A stretch of 11,868 nucleotides of DNA, from the NCBI GenBank assembly GCA_026786325.1, contig JAJAYH010000308.1, forward strand, positions 1 through 11,868. The letters are read 5' to 3'. Position 1 is the first letter of the stretch. Every line of letters begins with the position of its first letter. This DNA is from Alkalinema sp. CAN_BIN05. Lineage in GTDB: Bacteria > Cyanobacteriota > Cyanobacteriia > Leptolyngbyales > Leptolyngbyaceae. Positions 6,558 to 11,868 of the stretch are shown here, in pieces. Below the pieces are notes generated by a model, which saw nothing but the letters and a program-made list of their open reading frames with translations, did no database searches and had not been told where the DNA came from. The position numbers were made by a program, and so were the translations under genes.

Positions 6558-7131
6558 TTTTAGACGGACGACCTAGAGTTTTAGTCTAGAGATGATGACT
6601 TTAGTCTTTATACTACGTAAAATTACAGATGTAACAGTACTTAGATATCTTCTAAGTAGCTGAAGATAGTATTTCATACATTCATTACGGATACGATCGG
6701 TTATCTATGGAGCATGAACAAACGTATTGACGACTTGCTGTATGGAGCTTAGTGGTTTTTTCAGATCATTACGCTTTTTCAAATTAGCTCACTAATAAGC
6801 ACCTGTATGAGTCATGTTTTGGGTTGAATCTGATTAGATCAAAAATGCTCAACTTTATAATTTCCCACTTCACATTTACTCAGTGTTTTGAATTTGATCT
6901 GTAGTTCAGCTATTTCTTATATTTTACAAGAAAATATTCACCGTTACTTTATGGAGGTCATACGGCTGTAAATGAGTGTTATTACGGTATTCCTTAGGGA
7001 ATTAGACCTTTATAAGTGGTGAAGAGGCAAATTTTCGATTGTAAATCTTCTATTCTTTTCGGATTATGCCTAGAGGCTAAGAGGGTTGGGTTAGGACTTA
7101 AAATATCGAACTATTTTCACGGGTAGACATC
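6558..7131. promoter_or_regulatory. Long AT-rich gap upstream of the Npun_R1517-like gene
   Basis: This 574-bp stretch has no credible ORF and only one CGATCG (near 6695), unlike its surroundings. Just after sasA, CTAGA (6573-6577) and TCTAG (6585-6589) could form a weak hairpin; no T-rich terminator is evident. A nested hairpin at 6986-7008 (GGT-ATTCC with GGAAT-TAG-ACC) and TAAAAT at 7099-7104 (a possible -10) lie upstream of the next gene. An unannotated small RNA or a long 5' leader is possible; neither is proven. Confidence 0.4.
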
Positions 7132-7425
7132 ATGCAACATGCTCATTCTCTCGTCCGATCGTCTCGTTCCGTTTCGGCTCCCTTGCAAGTCGGTATTTAT
7201 GAATGCGAAGTTCATTTGAAATTTCGGATGATTGAAGAAGGCAAGCTTCCGAACGATCGTACAGAGCTTCTGGAAATGTTGCTCGAAGCCTATGGTTATG
7301 GCACAGACGAGTATTTGGAGCCGTTGCAGGTGGAAGTGCGGGCGGAAGCAATTGAAGAGATGTCTGCTTCTCCTAAGATGCGACGGCAGTTGATTCGGTT
7401 GCGGAACTCAAAGGAGTTGGTTTAG
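7132..7425 (+). CDS. Npun_R1517-like small cyanobacterial regulator
   Basis: This is a 97-residue acidic/basic protein with no signal peptide or membrane helix. The core runs VGIYECEVHLKFRMIEEG (about 19-37), DRTELLEMLLEAYGYGTDEY (42-61), LQVEVRAEAIEEMSASPKMR and RQLIRLRNS. From memory this resembles the short cyanobacterial family annotated as Npun_R1517 family heterocyst differentiation transcriptional regulator, especially the GVYECE.HLKFR.IEE, DR..LL and SP.MRRQL.RLRNS blocks. The name implies a developmental role in filamentous species, but no DNA-binding fold is obvious and the family is wider than heterocyst formers, so the function here is uncertain. The first 17 residues (MQHAHSLVRSSRSVSAP) look variable. 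No strong Shine-Dalgarno supports the ATG. It is isolated, between a 574-bp gap and a 153-bp gap. Confidence 0.65.
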   Translation: MQHAHSLVRSSRSVSAPLQVGIYECEVHLKFRMIEEGKLPNDRTELLEMLLEAYGYGTDEYLEPLQVEVRAEAIEEMSASPKMRRQLIRLRNSKELV

Positions 7426-7578
7426 CCTTTTTTCGGCTTTAACCCTAGGAAAAGACCTTAAAAGATTTGGGCTTAGATGGCCATCTGGTTTGAAATCTAG
7501 TCTAAGCTGAAGGTCTAAGCAAGCTTCGATCGTCTAGACTGGGTTTTCAGGTAATCCTTAAGCCGTGGACCATCTGCT
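7426..7578 (+). promoter_or_regulatory. Structured leader upstream of tldD
   Basis: This gap is dense in inverted repeats. AGATGGCCATCT (7475-7486) is a perfect 12-bp palindrome. GCTTAGA (7471-7477) pairs with TCTAAGC (7501-7507). TCTAAGC is repeated soon after and followed by AAGCTT, and GTCTAGAC lies further on. At the left end AGCC-TTTTTTC-GGCT could be a weak terminator for the preceding gene. Several pairings are mutually exclusive, so alternative folding of the tldD leader is possible, though no known riboswitch class was recognised. Confidence 0.4.
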
Positions 7579-8982
7579 ATGACGACCGTTTTAGATTCAG
7601 CCCGCGATCGTGCCCTTGATTTGATTCGCCGCTACAAGCATCAAGTCGATTATTTAGCCATTCGGTTAGAAGCCTCCGAGGGATCGGATGTGTTGCTGCG
7701 TGGGTTACGCGTGGAGACTCTGAGTGAGGGCATGTCGATCGGTGGGCATGTGCGAGTTTGTCATCGTGGAGGCTGGGGTTTTTCAAGCTTTAATCGTCTC
7801 GATCAACTAGAGATGCGGGTTCAAGAAGCGATTTCGGCAGCGCGCTTAGTGGGCACGGAAGAAACGATGATGGCGGAGATCAAAATCGTCGAAGAAATTT
7901 GTCGAATGCCCATGGAAAAGCGGGATCCCCGTCAGGTTAGTCTGGCCGAGAAAAAAGCACTCTGTGAACACTATGGCGAGGTTCTCCGCAGTGTGGACAG
8001 CCGTATTACGACGTTGTCTGTGCGCTATGGGGACGTGACTCAACGATCGGTGTTGGTTACGTCTGAAGGCACGATGATTGATCAGACTTGGGCCGATTTG
8101 GAAATGCGGTTTTCGGCGACGGCTCGGTCTGGGGATCAGGTTCAGACGGGACGGGAAACCATGGGATCGCGGCGTGGGTTTGATGATTTGCGATCGTTAG
8201 AAGTTCAAGTTCAAAGTGCAGCCGAACGTGCGGTCAGAGCGCTTTCATTGCCGACTGTTCAGGGCGGAACCTATACCGTGGTAATCGATCCGGTTTTGAC
8301 GGGATTATTTGTTCATGAGGCATTTGGGCATTTGTCTGAGGCGGATATGGCCTATGAAAATCCTGATTTACTAGAAACTATGAGTCTGGGGCGGCGATTT
8401 GGGCCGGAGAATTTGCAGATTTTTGATGGTGCTAAGTTGCCGGGGCATCGGGGTAGTTATTTTTATGATGATGAAGGGGTTCCGGCGACGAATACGCAGT
8501 TGATTGAAAATGGTGTGTTGGTGGGGCGACTTCATTCTCGTGAGACGGCGGGGAAACTCGGTGAGATGCCGACGGGAAATGCGCGCTGCTTGAATTATCA
8601 CTATTCGCCTATTGTCCGCATGACAAATACCTGGATCGATCGGGGATCAACGCCTGTGCCGGATTTGTTGAGTGGGATCAAGGAAGGCGTGTATGCAAAA
8701 AATTGGCTAGGCGGGATGACTAATGGTGAGATGTTTACCTTTACGGCTGGAGAAGCTTGGATGATTCGCAATGGTGAGTTGGCGGAAGCAGTACGGGATG
8801 TGACGCTCTCGGGGAACGCGTTTCAGACGTTGGCAGATATTGAGGGCATTGGCGATGATTTCTTTTGGGATGAGTCGGGCGGTTGTGGAAAGGGCGGTCA
8901 GAGTGGGTTAGCGGTGGGTTGTGGTGGTCCGAGTTTGCGGATTCGGGATGTGGTTGTGGGTGGGGATGCAGAGGACGATTAG
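7579..8982 (+). CDS. tldD: TldD family metalloprotease subunit
   Basis: TldD is the catalytic half of the TldD/TldE (PmbA) zinc protease, which degrades unfolded peptides and in some bacteria trims peptide leaders such as microcin B17 or CcdA. The protein (467 residues, normal length) has an N-terminal mixed domain (about 1-220) and the catalytic domain. The latter contains FVHEAFGHLSEAD, the HExxxH zinc motif with H246, E247 and H251, then YFYDDEGVPATNTQLIENGV and GMTNGEMFTFTAGEAWMI. The third zinc ligand should be C436 in SGGCGKGGQSG, which aligns with the CGK.GQ cysteine near the C-terminus of E. coli TldD. A second cysteine (C448) follows in VGCGGPSL. No signal peptide, so cytosolic. The TldE partner is not in the window. 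It is convergent with the large repeat protein gene. Confidence 0.95.
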   Translation: MTTVLDSARDRALDLIRRYKHQVDYLAIRLEASEGSDVLLRGLRVETLSEGMSIGGHVRVCHRGGWGFSSFNRLDQLEMRVQEAISAARLVGTEETMMAEIKIVEEICRMPMEKRDPRQVSLAEKKALCEHYGEVLRSVDSRITTLSVRYGDVTQRSVLVTSEGTMIDQTWADLEMRFSATARSGDQVQTGRETMGSRRGFDDLRSLEVQVQSAAERAVRALSLPTVQGGTYTVVIDPVLTGLFVHEAFGHLSEADMAYENPDLLETMSLGRRFGPENLQIFDGAKLPGHRGSYFYDDEGVPATNTQLIENGVLVGRLHSRETAGKLGEMPTGNARCLNYHYSPIVRMTNTWIDRGSTPVPDLLSGIKEGVYAKNWLGGMTNGEMFTFTAGEAWMIRNGELAEAVRDVTLSGNAFQTLADIEGIGDDFFWDESGGCGKGGQSGLAVGCGGPSLRIRDVVVGGDAEDD

Positions 8983-9012
8983 AGATTGCCTTAATCCGTG
9001 AACAAGGGTCGG

Positions 9013-9061
9013 CATACTAGGGGGCTGCTGGAGCTGATAACTAGATGCATCCCCTAGCATG
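9013..9061. terminator. Bidirectional hairpin between tldD and the repeat protein gene
   Basis: CATACTAGGGG (9013-9023) pairs with CCCCTAGCATG (9051-9061), 11 bp with one A-C mismatch, around a 27-nt loop. It lies in the 91-bp gap between convergent genes and is almost symmetric, so it could end both transcripts. There is no clear T-tract, so this call rests on structure and position. Confidence 0.5.
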
Positions 9062-9073
9062 GTCAAATCGACC

Positions 9074-11868
9074 TTATAGGACTACATAACGAGTCACGGC
9101 GAGAGAGCCTGCTAGAGCAGATGCAGCCAGGGAAAACAATGCTGAACTGAATACCCACCAAGCAGCACCAGCAGCAACTTTCCGGGTTTCGCGCACTTGC
9201 TTTTGGGTCGCATGTTTGATGGCTTCAAGCCGTCTTTGCGTTTCATGCTGAACTCGTTCTACTTGGTTCAGCACCCCATTGCGAGCCGATTCAACCTGGC
9301 CAACAATTCGGTTTGCATCGGCTTCGGAGATATCGTCCCGCGAACTCAATAGCGCCACCAACGTACCTCGATCGAAGTGGGTCAGCCGATCGCTTAGGGC
9401 TTCTAATCCGAGTTGTGGATCATTAAACAGTTTGCCAAAGTCCTGCTTGATTCCGTCATAGTTCAACTCGGGGCGTTCCAAGTTATTCAAGTAGGTTCGC
9501 ACACTTTCAAATCCTTTATCAATGGTAGATTGAACGGCCTGTTGGACTTTCTTGATCTGAGCTTTAGCGGCCTCGAAATTAGCCTCTACCTGATCGGCAA
9601 TATGATTGGCTTCTTCCTCCGTCATGTCTTTCCGTTGGGCCAACAGCGCAACAAAAGTACCGCGATCGAATTGCGCCGCTCGATCGCCTAAACTGGCGAG
9701 TCCCGCGCGCGGATCGTGGAGCAACAGTTGAAGATCGCGCTTAATTCCTTCTGGATTTAACTCTTCTTTATGGGTCTGTTGCAGATAACTTTCCAAATTC
9801 GATTCAAAGTCAACGGCCTTTTTCTGGACCCGGTTCGCCAATCGTCTTGGGGCTTTGATGACGCTACGCAGGGCTGATTGCACTTGATCAATCGTTTGAT
9901 TGACTTGTTCTTCCGTCAGATCATCGCGCTGACTTAACAGCTTGACCAATGTTTCACGATCGACATGGGACAACCGCTCCTGCAAGGCATAGGTACCTGC
10001 TTTTGGATCATTGAACAACGTCGCCAAGTCCCGTTGAATCCCTTCAGGGTTGAGTTCTTCAAGCTTGGTTTTTCGGAGATAATCAGCCAGCGCTTGAGTA
10101 GTCTGTTCATACTGTTCTTTAGCCTTGCCTGCCAGCTTTCGTGGGGCTTGAACAAGGGTATCGCGCACCGACTCCACTTGATCAAGCACCTGATTTACCT
10201 GTTCTTCGCTCAGATCCTGGCGTTGGCTCAAAAGCTGGACCAGGGTATCACGATCGAACTGTGAGAGCCGATTGCGCAAAGCATTTGCCCCCGCTTCCGG
10301 GTCATCGAATAGCATCTTGAAATCTCGTTGAATGCCTTCCGGACTCAGTTCTTCTTTGTGAGTGTCGCGGAGATAGTCTGATACTTTTTGGCGCAGTTCT
10401 TGCGCTTGTCCTTGAAGCAGATTGTGTGACTCTTGGCCTTGCGATAAGACCCGATCGCGCGTCTTATCGAGTTGATAAATAGCTTCGCTCAATTCCTCAC
10501 GATTAAGGTCTTGGCGCTGACTTAGCAACTGCTCCAGAGTCGGGCGATCGAACTGGCCCAGACGCTGACCCAAGACATCAAACCCCACTTCCGGATAGGC
10601 TAGCAACGGTCCAAAGTCACGGGCGATCGCGTCTGGATTCAAGTCAGCTTTACTAGTAGACCGTAAATAATACTCAACGTTCTGGCGCAGATCTTGCGAT
10701 TGTTTTTGGGTGGCTGCGGTCTGAGCTGTCGTCAGCACGTCAACCCGAATGGCGTCCAACTGACGGGCTAAATTTTGAATCCTTGGGGGCGTGATGTCAT
10801 CTCGTAAACTAAGTACTTGGACAAAGTATTCCCGATCGATCGACATCAATTCTTGCTGGATCAGACTTGGGTCAGCGGCAGTATCATAAATCACATGGCG
10901 AAATTCTTCCTTAGTATTCTCCTGATTGAGCTTCCAGGGAGGTGAAAACAACAAATAATCCTCTAAATCAGCCTGGATAAGACTAAACGGCTTGGCCATA
11001 GACTTTCCATTAGATTGGCCGTCGCTCTTAGCCTTTACACTACTGCCCAACGTCCTTAGTTGTAATCCAATCTTCTCCACATCCAAATCTGATAGATCAA
11101 CATTTTGCAAGACTCGACTCAGCACCGCTGTCGCGCCAAACTGCAAGGCTCTGGTGGTCATATTGCCGTCGGCACTATCTTGCTTAGACGCTGATTTAAT
11201 CAGTTGACTGAGTTGATCACTAAACTTGCCCGATTTCAGATCTTGGGGTGCGGCTGACTTCAATTGTTGAATCAATTCTTGTGGATCGATCGCATCTTTA
11301 GAACTAACCACTTTTTTCCAGGCGGCTTCTAGCTGATCCGTGATGCGATTAACATCTTTCTTCGAGAGATCGGTGCGACTGCTGACTAATTTGGCCAACG
11401 TGTCACGATTGACATTTTTGAGTAGATCACTACTGCCGATGGCGCTAAAATCGACCTCCTTAAGCAACCTTTCAAACTGTCCTCCTAGTTGATCAACATT
11501 CAACTGAGGCAACTGCACTTGGTCTAAGGAACGTTGCAATGTGGTCCGAATGCTATCCGGGTCAAAGCCTGATGTTAACTCACGGCGCACGGCGGCGGTA
11601 ACTTCTTCAGCCGTTGAAACGATTTGATTCTTCGCGAGGTTTGCGCCAAAAACAGCGCTACCCGTGCCCAACAAACCCTGGACTCCTGTTGTGGCGGTGC
11701 TAATAATCGATCCCATCAATGAACCCACGGCAGTCGATCCAAACCAAGTCAGCAAGGTGAAGAAAATAGCCCAAATAATCACACCAATGATGGACCCAAT
11801 CATGGGACTCCCCACCAAACTTAGCTTGACTGCCAAGAAGGTAGCGAGGAATAGGGCAATGCTAACGC
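9074..11868 (-). CDS. Membrane-anchored protein with five exact 98-residue repeats (5' partial)
   Basis: Unrecognised large protein of at least 930 residues. The frame is open to the window's right edge, reading VSIALFLATFLAVKLSLVG in hydrophobic sequence, so the TTG at 11836 is not a credible start and the N-terminus lies outside. Numbering from that TTG, a second hydrophobic stretch covers about 12-40 (IGVIIWAIFFTLLTWFG) and a third covers about 887-918 at the C-terminus (AAWWVFSSALFSLAASALAG). Between them lie more than 800 charged, helix-rich, soluble-looking residues. Residues 383-872 are five tandem 98-residue units sharing EELNPEGI.RD, DP.AG, FDR.TLV.LLSQR.DL and EEQVNQ..DQVE. A diverged unit precedes them, and a half-unit with VNRDTLAKLVSSRTDLS lies near 142-175. 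Hydrophobic anchors at both ends suggest a membrane-tethered scaffold or shaping protein; this is inference. It is convergent with tldD. Confidence 0.85.
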   Translation of the reverse strand, partial: VSIALFLATFLAVKLSLVGSPMIGSIIGVIIWAIFFTLLTWFGSTAVGSLMGSIISTATTGVQGLLGTGSAVFGANLAKNQIVSTAEEVTAAVRRELTSGFDPDSIRTTLQRSLDQVQLPQLNVDQLGGQFERLLKEVDFSAIGSSDLLKNVNRDTLAKLVSSRTDLSKKDVNRITDQLEAAWKKVVSSKDAIDPQELIQQLKSAAPQDLKSGKFSDQLSQLIKSASKQDSADGNMTTRALQFGATAVLSRVLQNVDLSDLDVEKIGLQLRTLGSSVKAKSDGQSNGKSMAKPFSLIQADLEDYLLFSPPWKLNQENTKEEFRHVIYDTAADPSLIQQELMSIDREYFVQVLSLRDDITPPRIQNLARQLDAIRVDVLTTAQTAATQKQSQDLRQNVEYYLRSTSKADLNPDAIARDFGPLLAYPEVGFDVLGQRLGQFDRPTLEQLLSQRQDLNREELSEAIYQLDKTRDRVLSQGQESHNLLQGQAQELRQKVSDYLRDTHKEELSPEGIQRDFKMLFDDPEAGANALRNRLSQFDRDTLVQLLSQRQDLSEEQVNQVLDQVESVRDTLVQAPRKLAGKAKEQYEQTTQALADYLRKTKLEELNPEGIQRDLATLFNDPKAGTYALQERLSHVDRETLVKLLSQRDDLTEEQVNQTIDQVQSALRSVIKAPRRLANRVQKKAVDFESNLESYLQQTHKEELNPEGIKRDLQLLLHDPRAGLASLGDRAAQFDRGTFVALLAQRKDMTEEEANHIADQVEANFEAAKAQIKKVQQAVQSTIDKGFESVRTYLNNLERPELNYDGIKQDFGKLFNDPQLGLEALSDRLTHFDRGTLVALLSSRDDISEADANRIVGQVESARNGVLNQVERVQHETQRRLEAIKHATQKQVRETRKVAAGAAWWVFSSALFSLAASALAGSLAVTRYVVL
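9221..10690 (-). repeat. Five tandem 294-bp coding repeats
   Basis: Five in-frame units of exactly 294 bp lie inside the large membrane-anchored gene: 10397-10690, 10103-10396, 9809-10102, 9515-9808 and 9221-9514. The phase is fixed by the FDR/VDR triplet at protein residues 429, 527, 625, 723 and 821, each 98 apart. At DNA level CGATCG recurs at 10545, 10251, 9957, 9663 and 9369, exactly 294 apart. The units have diverged in sequence but show no length change. Confidence 0.92.
10691..10978 (-). repeat. Diverged sixth repeat unit (96 codons)
   Basis: Residues 287-382 of the large protein resemble the 98-residue units. IDREYFVQVLSLRDDITPPR aligns with FDR.TLVQLLSQRQDLSEEQ, followed by ARQLDAIRVDVL, the DQVES.RD.L helix. 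The IDR to FDR distance is 96 residues, so two residues were lost or gained. The CGATCG at 10833 keeps the same place in the motif. Confidence 0.7.

Noticed and set aside
6714..6752. Tiny ORF reading MNKRIDDLLYGA
   Set aside because: Only 12 codons, with no strong ribosome binding site and no match to a known leader peptide.
9221..10690. CRISPR array or intergenic repeat explanation for the periodic signal
   Set aside because: The 294-bp units are in-frame coding repeats without conserved short repeats and unique spacers.
11834..11836. TTG as the start of the large repeat protein
   Set aside because: The frame continues upstream through hydrophobic codons to the window edge, so the gene is simply cut.
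1..11868. tRNA, rRNA or transposase genes
   Set aside because: No cloverleaf-like T-loop sequence, rRNA segment or DDE-type or other transposase ORF was found by reading both strands.

Overview
The window most likely comes from a cyanobacterium. It carries a clear SasA-type circadian histidine kinase with a KaiB-like N-terminus, a small cyanobacterial-type regulator resembling the Npun_R1517 family, an MBL-fold protein of the type shared by cyanobacteria and chloroplast-bearing plants, and many CGATCG hexamers (about 47 by eye, two of them full HIP1 octamers GCGATCGC). No rRNA, tRNA, CRISPR array or insertion sequence was seen.

Layout. At the left edge (1-477) is a decayed brnT toxin gene followed by an intact brnA antitoxin gene, so this is an orphaned type II toxin-antitoxin remnant. 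Facing it across a bidirectional hairpin are two leftward genes: an S4-domain RNA-binding protein (1539-1814) and, downstream of it, an MBL-fold protein that has lost the first two histidines of the metal motif (543-1334). A divergent control region of about 380 bp, with a perfect 12-bp palindrome, leads into a rightward three-gene cluster (2195-5202): an MBOAT/AlgI-like membrane O-acyltransferase, a single-domain cupin of the phosphomannose-isomerase type, and an enlarged nicotinamidase/isochorismatase-like hydrolase. The gaps are only 35 and 39 bp, so they are probably co-transcribed. The first two suggest polysaccharide O-acylation and sugar-phosphate or nucleotide-sugar metabolism; the role of the third is unclear.

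Next come sasA (5352-6557), which would pass the KaiC signal to RpaA; an AT-rich gap of about 570 bp; the small Npun_R1517-like gene (7132-7425); a structured 153-bp leader; and tldD (7579-8982), the zinc-protease half of TldD/TldE. A convergent hairpin separates tldD from a very large leftward gene (9074 to beyond the right edge).

That last gene is the most unusual item. It encodes a membrane-anchored protein with hydrophobic segments at both ends and a long helical, charged middle made of five tandem repeats of exactly 98 residues (294 bp), preceded by an older 96-residue copy. A CGATCG hexamer sits at the same phase in every repeat. The reading frame is open through the right edge, so its N-terminus lies outside the window. 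I do not recognise its function.
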